A DNA stretch of 64,000 nt, from NCBI RefSeq assembly GCF_000420425.1, contig NZ_ATUX01000006.1, forward strand, positions 62,001-126,000. The letters run 5' to 3'. Under the pieces are notes generated by a model. It worked only from the letters and a program-made list of their open reading frames with translations. It ran no database searches and had not been told where the DNA came from. Of the stretch, positions 1-7,752 are shown piece after piece. This DNA comes from Schaalia vaccimaxillae DSM 15804 (lineage in GTDB: Bacteria; Actinomycetota; Actinomycetes; Actinomycetales; Actinomycetaceae). Positions within the stretch are counted from its first letter, which is position 1; each line of letters starts with the position of its first letter. The translations under genes and the position numbers were made by a program.

Positions 1-219
1 GACCGATGGCAAGACGAGCGGTCGGATACTTTCAACGAAGACCTCTCCGAGTTCACCGCAGCGGTACCTCAGGAGGGCTCATCGTCCGTTACTGATGATC
101 CGGATGCTCCAGCAACCGAGGCCACAGATGAAGCTTTATCGGGTGTTTCCTACCCCTCGATGGATGACATTACGGCAGCCGATCTTGAAGAACTCGACGA
201 ATTACTCGATGAATACTGA
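1..219 (+). CDS. 3' end of an unidentified gene (partial)
   Basis: Frame 1 is open from the window edge to the TGA at 217-219, giving 72 codons of a C-terminal tail. The tail is strongly acidic and low in complexity, rich in Asp, Glu, Ser and Thr, and ends LEELDELLDEY. It has no recognisable domain. Such tails occur on many proteins, so no function is assigned. A strong hairpin terminator follows 16 bases after the stop, which supports this being a genuine gene end. Confidence 0.6.
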   Translation, partial: DRWQDERSDTFNEDLSEFTAAVPQEGSSSVTDDPDAPATEATDEALSGVSYPSMDDITAADLEELDELLDEY

Positions 220-235
220 TTGAGCGCTGGCGTTG

Positions 236-270
236 GGTCGGTCCGAAGATTTTTCTTCGGACCGACCTCT
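236..270 (+). terminator. Rho-independent terminator after the partial gene
   Basis: Perfect 13-bp stem: GGTCGGTCCGAAG at 236-248 pairs with CTTCGGACCGACC at 255-267 around the loop ATTTTT, followed by TCTTTG. The T-tract is short but the stem is very stable. Confidence 0.85.
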
Positions 271-324
271 TTGTCTGACTTTGGCTCTTTTTGACGCAAA
301 CGTTGAACAAGAAGATGCACTTTT

Positions 325-334
325 TGTTGACAAT
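325..334 (+). promoter_or_regulatory. Putative GntR operator half overlapping a -35-like TTGACA
   Basis: TGTTGACAAT here differs at one base from TGTTAACAAT at 1241-1250, which lies inside the inverted repeat before the dehydrogenase gene. It contains TTGACA (327-332), a plausible -35 for the regulator gene about 95 bases downstream. I infer that it is an autoregulatory site for the GntR protein. No clear -10 is evident. Confidence 0.4.
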
Positions 335-425
335 CAGGTACCTTTTTGCAAGATGATCAATATTCACAATGTTTGAACTCGTCCAGTTCGAGCCTATGTA
401 GACCAGTGTCGGAGGCCACGAGACC

Positions 426-1100
426 ATGGCAATGTCGGGAATTAGTCGGCAGACCTTGAGGGAACAGGTCAGGCAAACCCTCCGTTCTGCCATCCTTGAT
501 GGAAGGCTGACAGCGGGGCAGCGACTCGGTGAGGTCGATTTGTCCGAGCAGCTGGGCGTTTCCAGGGGCACGATCCGTGAGGCCCTGCGCAGATTGCAAC
601 AGTCTGGCCTGGTAGAAGGCGAAGAACGCATGGGACTTCGGGTTGCTCAACTCAGCGCCGAAGAAGTTGTCGAACTATATGACGTTCGTGCAGCTCTGGA
701 ATCTCTAGCTGCGGTGCACATTGTTCACTCAGATCACGCTGACGAACTCATTGAGGATCTTGAAGCAAAACTTCCAGTATTCCCCGAGGGAGCAACGCTC
801 AACGAACGACTCGATATTGACCTGGGTTTCCATGAAGCTCTGTGTCGTGCATCGGGCAATACCGTCCTGTTGAGCATGTGGAGTCAGCTTCAGGACCGGA
901 TGAGAATTGCCATTCTGTCCGACTCCTCGACTGAGCGTCCTCGCCTCATGCAGTCTGATTACCATGTGCCGATTATTGAAGCCCTTCGATCTGGCGATGC
1001 AGAGTTAGCTCGTAAAGCCATTGTTGATCACATGCGTCATTCCGGACTAGCTTGGCAAGACAGAGCCAGCGATTTCAAAGAAATCATGGCTATTGACTGA
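426..1100 (+). CDS. GntR/FadR-family transcriptional regulator
   Basis: A 224-residue regulator. Residues about 8-75 form the GntR winged helix-turn-helix (LSEQLGVSRGTIREALRRL is the recognition region). Residues about 80-215 form an all-helical FCD effector domain with the usual spaced Asp/His residues (DLGFHEAL, then two later His), which in this family bind a metal and a carboxylate ligand. The ATG at 426 is preferred over the in-frame ATG at 432 because GGAG lies 11 bases upstream. FadR-type regulators usually repress a neighbouring catabolic operon until the substrate or an intermediate binds. The adjacent dehydrogenase-TRAP-transketolase genes are the obvious target, and a shared motif precedes both transcription units. 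The ligand is unknown. Confidence 0.9.
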   Translation: MAMSGISRQTLREQVRQTLRSAILDGRLTAGQRLGEVDLSEQLGVSRGTIREALRRLQQSGLVEGEERMGLRVAQLSAEEVVELYDVRAALESLAAVHIVHSDHADELIEDLEAKLPVFPEGATLNERLDIDLGFHEALCRASGNTVLLSMWSQLQDRMRIAILSDSSTERPRLMQSDYHVPIIEALRSGDAELARKAIVDHMRHSGLAWQDRASDFKEIMAID

Positions 1101-1136
1101 CGGCGAGCGGGGGCTCGCAATTTACGCCGGTCTTAT

Positions 1137-1170
1137 CGCGCGGGATTCTTTTGGGGATCCCGCGCGTCTT
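1137..1170 (+). terminator. Terminator after the GntR gene
   Basis: Perfect 10-bp stem, CGCGCGGGAT (1137-1146) with ATCCCGCGCG (1157-1166), then TCTTG. It separates the regulator from the operon it probably controls. Confidence 0.8.
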
Positions 1171-1213
1171 GTCGTTCTGACCTACGGAAAGTGCGACAAA
1201 TGATCACGCTTAA

Positions 1214-1243
1214 TTGACATCGATTCATTGCATTGTTTACTGT
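1214..1243 (+). promoter_or_regulatory. Promoter of the SDR-TRAP-transketolase operon
   Basis: A consensus TTGACA at 1214-1219 and TACTGT at 1238-1243 (TANNNT class) with an 18-base spacer. The -10 lies inside the inverted repeat at 1230-1252, as expected of a repressor-blocked promoter. Confidence 0.65.
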
Positions 1244-1252
1244 TAACAATGC
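1230..1252. promoter_or_regulatory. Inverted-repeat operator, probable GntR binding site
   Basis: GCATTGTT (1230-1237), a 7-base spacer, then AACAATGC (1245-1252): a perfect 8-bp inverted repeat over the -10 region. Its TGTTAACAAT core recurs with one change at 325-334 before the regulator gene. Binding by the neighbouring regulator is an inference. Confidence 0.6.
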
Positions 1253-1296
1253 AGGCGATGGTGCCTGTAGTCACATCGATGTGGAGAGAAGAACCA

Positions 1297-2073
1297 ATGA
1301 GCTACGGCACAGGAATCGGACAGCGTACGGCCATCGTTACCGGCGCTTCGTCCCTCAAAGGAATTGGCTACGCCACCGCACTGCGCTTCGCACGTGAAGG
1401 CTGGGGCGTTGCAATGCTCGATATCAATGAAGAAGGCGTCAACGCTGCAGCTGATGCAGTCAAGGCTGAGGTTCCCGGAGCTCCGGTTGCAGCTTTCGTT
1501 GCGAACATTGCAGATCCAGACTCCGTCAAGGATGTCGTCGAGGCTATTAAGGCGTCAGACCTGCCTCCCGTCGGCGCCCTCGCCAATATCGCTGGCATTC
1601 CCTCTCCCAAGGGATTCCTTGAAATCTCACTCGAGGAGTGGAACCGCGTCCTGGCAATCAACCTGACCGGTTCTTTCATCCTCGCCCAGGCCGTCGTGCC
1701 GCTCATGATCGAGGGCGGCTACGGTCGCGTTGTCAACACTTCTTCTGTCACTGCCCAGCATGGTGGTGGTGTCTTCTCTAAGACCTCCTACGCCGCTGCA
1801 AAGGCTGGCGTCCTCGGTCTGACCCGTGGAATGGCACGTGAACTCGCCGAATACGGCATCACCGTCAACTCTGTGGCACCCGGCGTCGTTAACACCAATA
1901 TCCGTACCGGCACCACGGAAGAGACCGAAAAGGCTCTCGCCGAGGCCGTTCCGCTCAAGCGCCAGGCTGAGCCGTGGGAAATCGCAGCACTGATCTGCTG
2001 GCTGTCCTCCGAAGATTCCGCCTACATCACGGGCTGCACCCATTCCATCAATGGCGGCACCTACATCGCTTGA
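1297..2073 (+). CDS. SDR-family NAD(P)-dependent dehydrogenase
   Basis: A 258-residue classical short-chain dehydrogenase. The Rossmann glycine motif TGASSLKGIG is at residues 15-24, with two more residues than the classical spacing. An acidic Asp42 at the end of the second strand usually favours NAD over NADP. The catalytic Ser is near 150, with Tyr165 and Lys169 in SYAAAK. The ATG at 1297 follows GGAGAGAAG; an upstream in-frame ATG at 1228 lies inside the promoter and operator and is rejected. It is the first gene of the operon with the TRAP transporter and split transketolase, so it probably oxidises the imported compound or a derivative. The substrate cannot be read from sequence. Confidence 0.9.
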   Translation: MSYGTGIGQRTAIVTGASSLKGIGYATALRFAREGWGVAMLDINEEGVNAAADAVKAEVPGAPVAAFVANIADPDSVKDVVEAIKASDLPPVGALANIAGIPSPKGFLEISLEEWNRVLAINLTGSFILAQAVVPLMIEGGYGRVVNTSSVTAQHGGGVFSKTSYAAAKAGVLGLTRGMARELAEYGITVNSVAPGVVNTNIRTGTTEETEKALAEAVPLKRQAEPWEIAALICWLSSEDSAYITGCTHSINGGTYIA

Positions 2074-2117
2074 TCCGACAATTTTCCACAACACACACCG
2101 TCAAAGGAGACGATGCC

Positions 2118-3152
2118 ATGTTGCGACGTAAAAACGTTGTCAGCAGTGTCGCCGCGGCACTTACCGCAACACTGCTGCTCGCCGGATGTGCAGGAGGCAA
2201 TGGCCCGAGGCAAACGGACTCGATCCGTATCATCCTCGGCCACGGCGCTGCCCCCGGAAACCCACGCTTCCTCGCCGCGCAAAAGTTCGAAGAACTTGTG
2301 GAGGAAAAGTCCAACGGAGAGATTGATATCCAGATTCTGGCCCAAGAAACAGTCGGTTCTGACTCAGAAATGATGGTGTCGGTCTCGGCTGGAACCCTCG
2401 ACATGTCGATCAACTCGCAGGGACCCTTCGCTAGCTACGTTCCCGAGGCGGCCCTCATCGGCCTGCCCTTCCTCTTTGAGAACTCCGAGCACGCATACTC
2501 AGTCGTCGACTCGAAGGAGATCGAGAGCTACCTGGCTGAGCAGGCTGAGGCCGACGGCTTCCACGTCCTGGGCTTCTGGGACAACGGCATGCGCGACATC
2601 TCGAACAACAAGCGCGAGATCAACACCCCCGAGGACGTCAAAGGTCTCAAGATTCGCACCCCCGACGACACAATGACGATCTCGATCTTCAACCAGCTCG
2701 GCGCCAACCCAACGCCACTGGCTTTCGGTGAGCTTTACCTGGCTTTGAAGACCGGTGCTGTCGACGGCCAGGAAAACCCCGTCGTCAATATCAAGTCTTC
2801 CCAGTTGCAGGAAGTGCAAAAGTACCTGTCCTCCACGGGACACAAGTACGAATCGAACCCCTTCGTCATCTCAACCCAGCGTTGGGCACGCCTGTCTGAT
2901 GAGCAAAAGGCCATCATTCAGGAAGCCGCCGATGAGGCACGCGACTACCAGCGTGAGCAAATGACGGCCCAGACAGATGACATCTACGCCGAGTTCGAAG
3001 ACATCTTGACCGTGAGCTACCCGGACAAGAATGCCTTCCGCGAGGCGACCGCGCCGGTTTACGACGAGTGGGAAGCAAAGTACCCCGAGTTCTACAAGAT
3101 CATTACTGAAGCCGCGGACAATGCCCGCGCCGATTACGCAGAAGGGAAGTGA
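2118..3152 (+). CDS. dctP: TRAP transporter solute-binding lipoprotein (DctP family)
   Basis: A 344-residue extracytoplasmic binding protein. A basic start and hydrophobic signal lead to the lipobox LLAGC, so the mature protein should be lipid-anchored at Cys. The body matches the DctP fold, with GLPFLF, LKIRTP and the TPLAFGELYLAL region that in this family helps to bind the ligand carboxylate. AAAGGAG lies 8 bases before the ATG at 2118. DctP proteins deliver C4-dicarboxylates, sugar acids, sulfonates or similar anions to the DctQM permease. The two permease genes follow directly. A TRAP system with a lipid-anchored receptor is as expected for a Gram-positive cell. The ligand is undetermined. 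Confidence 0.92.
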   Translation: MLRRKNVVSSVAAALTATLLLAGCAGGNGPRQTDSIRIILGHGAAPGNPRFLAAQKFEELVEEKSNGEIDIQILAQETVGSDSEMMVSVSAGTLDMSINSQGPFASYVPEAALIGLPFLFENSEHAYSVVDSKEIESYLAEQAEADGFHVLGFWDNGMRDISNNKREINTPEDVKGLKIRTPDDTMTISIFNQLGANPTPLAFGELYLALKTGAVDGQENPVVNIKSSQLQEVQKYLSSTGHKYESNPFVISTQRWARLSDEQKAIIQEAADEARDYQREQMTAQTDDIYAEFEDILTVSYPDKNAFREATAPVYDEWEAKYPEFYKIITEAADNARADYAEGK

Positions 3153-3155
3153 ACC

Positions 3156-3770
3156 ATGAGCGAGAACACCAAGTCCGCAGCCAGTGTCATTACTGAAGAA
3201 GACATTGAGAAGCTCGATACTCAATCCGCCCTCGATGAGCCCTTGGAAGCAACCGACCCAATCAATATGTGGTTCCTGCGCGTCGGTTCATGGGCAGCAG
3301 TTGCCATCACCATCGTCATGGTCACCCTCATTACCGTCGCAGTCTTCTTGCGTTACGTGATGAACTCTTCCATCGACCTTGCCGCCGAAGCACCGTCATA
3401 CCTCCTGCCTTGGCTGGTGTGCGCCGGCGCTATCGTTGCCCAGGCCCAAATGGCACACGTTGGTGTCAACTTCTTCCTTGAGAAGTTCAAAGGTAAGGCC
3501 TACGAATACATGGCAATCGGTATCTGGATTTTCGTTGCCGTCGTTATGGCATACATGACCTACCTCGGAATCTACATGGCTGGCCCCATGGCCCAGCAGG
3601 AGACCCCGATCATGGGTTGGCCCCAGCTCGGTTCCTTCATGGCATTCATCGTCATGACAGCCGTGCTGTGCATTCAGGCCCTCGTGCGCGCCTGGTACTT
3701 CTACAAGAACGGTGCTCTGCATACTGTCGACATGGTCGACGAGAGCTCCGCTACGACCAAGGAGGCATGA
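3156..3770 (+). CDS. dctQ: TRAP transporter small membrane subunit (DctQ)
   Basis: 204 residues. A polar N-terminal extension of about 35 residues precedes four hydrophobic segments (about 45-70, 85-105, 120-145, 158-180), which is the DctQ topology. It starts 3 bases after the dctP stop, with GAAGGGAAG as ribosome binding site. DctQ forms a complex with DctM for Na+-driven uptake of the solute captured by DctP. The long charged N-terminal extension (TEEDIEKLDTQSALDEP) is more than most family members have and may lie in the cytoplasm. Confidence 0.9.
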   Translation: MSENTKSAASVITEEDIEKLDTQSALDEPLEATDPINMWFLRVGSWAAVAITIVMVTLITVAVFLRYVMNSSIDLAAEAPSYLLPWLVCAGAIVAQAQMAHVGVNFFLEKFKGKAYEYMAIGIWIFVAVVMAYMTYLGIYMAGPMAQQETPIMGWPQLGSFMAFIVMTAVLCIQALVRAWYFYKNGALHTVDMVDESSATTKEA

Positions 3771-3773
3771 CAC

Positions 3774-5057
3774 ATGCTTGAAGTCGGCATTGCCATCCTC
3801 GTTTTCATCGCCCTGCTTCTCTTGGGCGTGCCCGTTGCATTCTCGGTGATCTCCGGAACGATCGTCGGCCTCTTCGCTATTGGCTCCCTGCCGATGGAAG
3901 CATTGGCACAGCAGTCTTTCTCCGGCGCCACCGACTACTCGATGCTCGCCATCCCATTCTTCATCTTGACCGCTGACCTGCTCTTCTCCGGAAAGCTGGG
4001 TGGCCAGGTCATTGGCTTGATGACCCGCCTTGTTGGCCGTTTCCGCGGCGGTGTGGGTATGACCTCCGTTCTGACGAACGCCGTTTTCGCCGGTGTTTCC
4101 GGTTCTGCCGTCGCCGACGCCACCGGTCTAGGCAAGGTTCTTATTCCGTGGACCAAGCGCATCGGATATCCGGCTCAGTACGCAGCCGCCGTCAACGCAG
4201 CCAGCTCCGTCCTCGGCGTGATTATTCCGCCGTCGATCCCGATGATCCTCTTCGCCGCCGCTTCTGGAGCTTCCGTCGCAGCAGTCTTCAACTCCGGCAT
4301 GATCCCCGGTGTTGTCATGGCCGTGGCGTTGATCTTCGCCTGCTGGTTCGTTGCTTGGAGAAACGACTACCCGCGCGTACGCGCAAAGCTCACCACGGCC
4401 GGCCTGATTAAGGGCCTGCTGGTAGCAACCCCGGCCATCATCATCCCCGTGGTGCTCATCCGTGTATTCCTCTTCACCGGCACCGCCACGGTCACCGAGG
4501 TTTCGGTTCTGGCATGTGTCTACGCCATCATTATTCGCGTGTTCTTCTACCGCGATTTGTCGTGGAAGACCTTCATGCGTTCAGCAGCAGAGTCTGCTGG
4601 TTCGACGGCCGTCGTCATGATCCTCATTATGTTCTCGGCTGCTCTATCTTGGCTCCTGACCATTCAGGAAGCTCCTCAGAAGCTCGCCGCTTCATTGCTG
4701 TCGTTGACGGACAACTACTACCTCATCGTTCTCTTCCTCATCCTGATCCTGTTGGTCACCGGCATGTTCCTCGACATGGCTCCGGCAGTCCTACTGCTGA
4801 CGCCCGTCCTGATGCCTCTAGCCAACGAAATCGGAATGAACATCATCCACCTGGGTATCCTCATGGTCTGCACCCTGGCCATGGGTCTGTACACACCGCC
4901 AGTTGGAACGACGCTATACATCTCTGCCGGCATTGGCCGAGTAGGTATTAACAAGGTGACAAGGGAGCTGCTGACGTTCTACGCGCTCATCATCCTCTTC
5001 GTTCTTGCTATCGCCTACCTGCCTCAGGTCTTCCTGATCCCCGTCGGCGCGGCCTGA
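3774..5057 (+). CDS. dctM: TRAP transporter large permease (DctM)
   Basis: A 427-residue polytopic membrane protein of the usual DctM length. Family hallmarks include LLLGVPVAFS near the N terminus, GGVGMTSVLTNAVFAGVSGSA and VIIPPSIPMILF in the first inverted repeat, and TPPVGTTLY in the second. It is the transport channel of the TRAP system and starts 3 bases after dctQ. A strong hairpin follows the stop and may lower expression of the downstream transketolase genes. Confidence 0.93.
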   Translation: MLEVGIAILVFIALLLLGVPVAFSVISGTIVGLFAIGSLPMEALAQQSFSGATDYSMLAIPFFILTADLLFSGKLGGQVIGLMTRLVGRFRGGVGMTSVLTNAVFAGVSGSAVADATGLGKVLIPWTKRIGYPAQYAAAVNAASSVLGVIIPPSIPMILFAAASGASVAAVFNSGMIPGVVMAVALIFACWFVAWRNDYPRVRAKLTTAGLIKGLLVATPAIIIPVVLIRVFLFTGTATVTEVSVLACVYAIIIRVFFYRDLSWKTFMRSAAESAGSTAVVMILIMFSAALSWLLTIQEAPQKLAASLLSLTDNYYLIVLFLILILLVTGMFLDMAPAVLLLTPVLMPLANEIGMNIIHLGILMVCTLAMGLYTPPVGTTLYISAGIGRVGINKVTRELLTFYALIILFVLAIAYLPQVFLIPVGAA

Positions 5058-5062
5058 TCCCT

Positions 5063-5099
5063 CGGTGGGGGCGTTGCCCAGGTAGCGCCCCCACCGTTT
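5063..5099 (+). terminator. Hairpin between dctM and the transketolase genes
   Basis: Perfect 11-bp stem CGGTGGGGGCG (5063-5073) with CGCCCCCACCG (5086-5096), then TTTG. The T-tract is poor, so it may be a partial terminator or an mRNA-stabilising structure inside the operon. No separate promoter is evident before the next gene. Confidence 0.6.
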
Positions 5100-5142
5100 G
5101 CCTAAACACCATCCACCCATCAGAAGAATCGAGAGCACACCA

Positions 5143-5979
5143 ATGGTGCAGAACGTTTCCACCGAAGAGCTGAAGGAACGTGCGAAGGAGCTCCGTAAGA
5201 CCGCCGTCACGATGGTCTACGAAGCTAAGTCGGGACACCCCGGCGGTTCGCTGTCAGCTGCAGATGTCGTTGCTAATCTCTATTTCCGCGAGATGCGCTT
5301 CGACCCGAAGAACCCCAAGTGGGAGGATCGCGATCGCTTCGTTTTGTCCAAGGGACACGTTGCTCCGATCATGTACTCCGCCCTGGCGATCACCGGATTC
5401 GTTCCGATGGACACCATCCACACACTGCGTCAAAAGGGCTCGCCCTTCCAAGGACACCCGGATTCTAAGAAGTGCCCGGGCGTGGAAATCTCCACGGGCT
5501 CCCTTGGACAAGGCATCTCTGCAGCGGTCGGTATGGCCCTTGGTCTCAAGCGCGATGGTCGCGACTCTCGCGTGTACACCCTGCTGGGCGATGGTGAAAC
5601 CCAGGAAGGCCAGGTCTGGGAGGCCATTCAGTTTGCCAACTCTCAGAAGCTCGATAACTTCGTCGTCATTATTGACGACAACAACCTCCAGATCGACGGC
5701 CACTGTGACGAGATTTCTCCGAACCTTGACTTCGTTGCCAAGCTCGAAGCCTTCGGCTACGACGCAGTAGAGATTGACGGCCACGATATGCAGGCGATTT
5801 CTGACGCCTTTGATCGTTTCCGCGAACTCAAGAACGGCAAGCCCAAGGGTCTTGTGCTCAAGACCATCAAGGGTAAGGGCGTGTCCTACATGGAAGACCA
5901 GGCAGCCTGGCACGGCGCAGCTCCCAACGACGAGCAGTGGAAGCAAGCCATGGAAGAACTCGAGAAGGGACTTAACTGA
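5143..5979 (+). CDS. Transketolase, N-terminal (ThDP-binding) subunit
   Basis: 278 residues covering only the first half of a transketolase. It shows SGHPGG (30-35), the ThDP-Mg motif starting GDG at 149-151 and ending DDN at 178-180, and AWHG near the end. It must pair with the next gene to form an active site. Two-subunit transketolases are an established natural form, and here each half has its own start, stop and ribosome binding site, so this is not a frameshift. The ATG at 5143 follows a weak GAGAGC. A full-length tkt exists at 58899, so this pair probably has a specialised donor or acceptor tied to the TRAP substrate. Confidence 0.9.
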   Translation: MVQNVSTEELKERAKELRKTAVTMVYEAKSGHPGGSLSAADVVANLYFREMRFDPKNPKWEDRDRFVLSKGHVAPIMYSALAITGFVPMDTIHTLRQKGSPFQGHPDSKKCPGVEISTGSLGQGISAAVGMALGLKRDGRDSRVYTLLGDGETQEGQVWEAIQFANSQKLDNFVVIIDDNNLQIDGHCDEISPNLDFVAKLEAFGYDAVEIDGHDMQAISDAFDRFRELKNGKPKGLVLKTIKGKGVSYMEDQAAWHGAAPNDEQWKQAMEELEKGLN

Positions 5980-5980
5980 G

Positions 5981-6928
5981 ATGAAGTACTCGGTTAACTA
6001 CGATTCTAAGACTCCTACCCGCACCGCTTTTGGTGAGGAAATCGTTGAGATCGGCAAGGAACGCCCCGAGGTCTTCGTTGTTGACTGCGATATCGCTAAG
6101 TCTTGCCAGACCACGGCGTTTTCCAAGGCTCTGCCCGAACAGCATGTCAACGTCGGCATCGCTGAGCAAAATGGCGCAGGCGTCGGCGCAGGCCTGGCAA
6201 CAACCGGCAAGATTCCTTTCGTTGTCACTTACGCCGTGTTCGGTTCACTACGCATGGGAGAGCAGATCCGTCAGTCCATCTGCTACCCGAACCTCAACGT
6301 CAAGATCGCCTGCTCGCACGGCGGTCTGACCCCCGGTAACGATGGTGGTTCTCACCAGGCTATCGAAGACATGGGCACCATGCGCGGCATGCCGAATATG
6401 TCCGTCGTGATGCCCGCAGACGCGAACTCGACCAAGAAGCTGGTCCGTGCAGCCACCGACTGGGTTGGCCCCATGTTCCTACGCTTCACCCGTGATGCGG
6501 TGCCGGACATCTACGGTCCCGATGAAGAGTTCGAGATCGGCAAAGCCAAGATTCTTAACGAGGGCGAAGACGTTGCAATCATCGCCAACGGCGACACCGT
6601 GCGTTTGGCAATCGAAGCTGCCGAGCAACTCGAAGCCGAAGGAATCAAGGTCCGCCTGCTCGACATGCACACGATCAAACCGCTCGACCGCGATGAGGTT
6701 CTCAAATGCATCGAGACGGGCAAGATCGTGACCGTTGAAGATCACCAGGTACTGCACGGCTTGGGCGCCGCAGTGTCCCAGGTTGTTGCCGAAGAAGGAG
6801 GCGCGCGCGTGCGCCAGATCGGTATCCAAGACCAATTTGGCCAGTCCGCAACCTACGAGGAACTCCTCGAAATGAACGGCATCACCGTCGAAGGCATCGT
6901 TGCCGCGGCCAAGGAGCTGCTCGCCTGA
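5981..6928 (+). CDS. Transketolase, C-terminal subunit
   Basis: 315 residues containing the pyrimidine-binding domain (catalytic Glu62 in GIAEQNG) and the C-terminal transketolase domain (about 190-310). It is separated from its partner's TGA by one base, with GAGAAGGGA as ribosome binding site, which implies translational coupling and equal production. Together the pair transfers a two-carbon ketol unit. Related two-subunit enzymes act in pathways such as apulose-4-phosphate or sulfofructose degradation. No kinase or isomerase is linked here, so the pathway remains open. Confidence 0.9.
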   Translation: MKYSVNYDSKTPTRTAFGEEIVEIGKERPEVFVVDCDIAKSCQTTAFSKALPEQHVNVGIAEQNGAGVGAGLATTGKIPFVVTYAVFGSLRMGEQIRQSICYPNLNVKIACSHGGLTPGNDGGSHQAIEDMGTMRGMPNMSVVMPADANSTKKLVRAATDWVGPMFLRFTRDAVPDIYGPDEEFEIGKAKILNEGEDVAIIANGDTVRLAIEAAEQLEAEGIKVRLLDMHTIKPLDRDEVLKCIETGKIVTVEDHQVLHGLGAAVSQVVAEEGGARVRQIGIQDQFGQSATYEELLEMNGITVEGIVAAAKELLA

Positions 6929-6951
6929 TCGGCTGATCCCCACCTCGACCC

Positions 6952-7018
6952 GACCCGGTTGATCCACATGCTTTGTTCCTCCAGCCCAAAGCATGTGATC
7001 AGCCGGGTCACGGTTTTA
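6952..7018 (+). terminator. Long terminator closing the transketolase operon
   Basis: Outer stem GACCCGG (6952-6958) with CCGGGTC (7003-7009), and inner stem ACATGCTTT with AAAGCATGT. Intervening TTGATC/GATCAG also pairs with one bulge. CGGTTTTA follows. Confidence 0.85.
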
Positions 7019-7119
7019 TATCCACGAGAGTGCATGGGGGCCTTGCAGTTGGGCACGGACGTGGGCAGTTGCACTGTCCACATGGCTGGATCGACGCTGC
7101 CAGCGACTGCCTCGAGGCG

Positions 7120-7125
7120 TAGTCT
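7120..7125 (+). promoter_or_regulatory. Putative -10 of the pyr operon (TAGTCT)
   Basis: TAGTCT matches the TAGNNT box used at many starts in this window. Transcription would begin near 7132 and give a leader of about 50 bases that carries the PyrR-binding element. No convincing -35 is seen. Confidence 0.45.
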
Positions 7126-7141
7126 GTTTGTCGGAAGCAAT

Positions 7142-7174
7142 CCTTTAATGACCGTCCAGAGAGGCGGGGAAGGA
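7142..7174 (+). promoter_or_regulatory. PyrR-binding RNA element over the pyrR Shine-Dalgarno
   Basis: The leader reads CCTTTAATGACC, then GTCCAGAGAGGC, then GGGGAAGGAG. GTCCAGAGAGGC is the conserved PyrR-binding loop known from Firmicute pyr attenuators. Here it runs straight into the AAGGAG that serves the ATG at 7182, and there is no terminator/antiterminator pair. This arrangement matches the translational repression by PyrR described in mycobacteria: PyrR with UMP would bind and hide the ribosome binding site. Confidence 0.85.
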
Positions 7175-7181
7175 GATCCGC

Positions 7182-7751
7182 ATGGGATCAGTGCAAGCAT
7201 CCGCAGATCGCGCAAGTCGCGGCAAAGAAGTGCTCGGCGCTCAAGATGTCGCCCGTTCTTTGACTCGCATCGCCTTCGAGATCCTCGAGAAAAACGGGGG
7301 AGGTGAAGGCCTCATTATTGCGGGAATCCCAACTCGTGGCGCAACTCTTGCCCATCGCCTCGTTGAGCGCATTGAGCAAGTTGGTGGCCCACGCCCGCAA
7401 TTTGCTCAGCTCGACACAACGATGTTTCGCGACGACTTAGGTTCCCAACCTCTGCGTACCCCTCACGAGACAGTCATCCCAGTCGAAGGTATAGACGCCC
7501 GCACCGTCGTCCTCGTCGACGATGTCCTCTACACGGGACGCACCATTAAGGCAGCCCTCGATGCCCTCATGGGAATTGGGCGTCCCTCTATCGTCCAGCT
7601 TGCGGTTCTGGTTGACCGAGGCCACCGTGAACTTCCCATCCGGCCCGACTACGTCGGTAAAAACCTGCCAACATCGCATACCGAGACTGTGACCATTCTG
7701 CTCGAAGAAACCGACGGACGTGACGCGGTCCTTCTGGGAAGGAGCGCCTAG
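7182..7751 (+). CDS. pyrR: Bifunctional pyr operon regulator / uracil phosphoribosyltransferase
   Basis: 189 residues, type I phosphoribosyltransferase fold. The PRPP-binding motif [13 protein letters not shown] is at 109-121, and [12 protein letters not shown] at 48-59 is typical of PyrR. PyrR binds pyr mRNA when UMP is abundant, and many members also convert uracil and PRPP to UMP. It heads the operon and is preceded by its own recognition element, so it should autoregulate. The ATG at 7182 is set by AAGGAG. The pyrB start lies one base beyond its stop. Confidence 0.95.
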   Translation: MGSVQASADRASRGKEVLGAQDVARSLTRIAFEILEKNGGGEGLIIAGIPTRGATLAHRLVERIEQVGGPRPQFAQLDTTMFRDDLGSQPLRTPHETVIPVEGIDARTVVLVDDVLYTGRTIKAALDALMGIGRPSIVQLAVLVDRGHRELPIRPDYVGKNLPTSHTETVTILLEETDGRDAVLLGRSA

Positions 7752-7752
7752 C

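Noticed and set aside
1228-1296. Upstream ATG for the SDR gene at 1228
   Set aside because: It lies within the promoter and operator, whereas 1297 has a ribosome binding site.
5143-6928. Split transketolase as a frameshifted single gene
   Set aside because: Each half has its own start, stop and ribosome binding site, and two-subunit transketolases are a known natural form.
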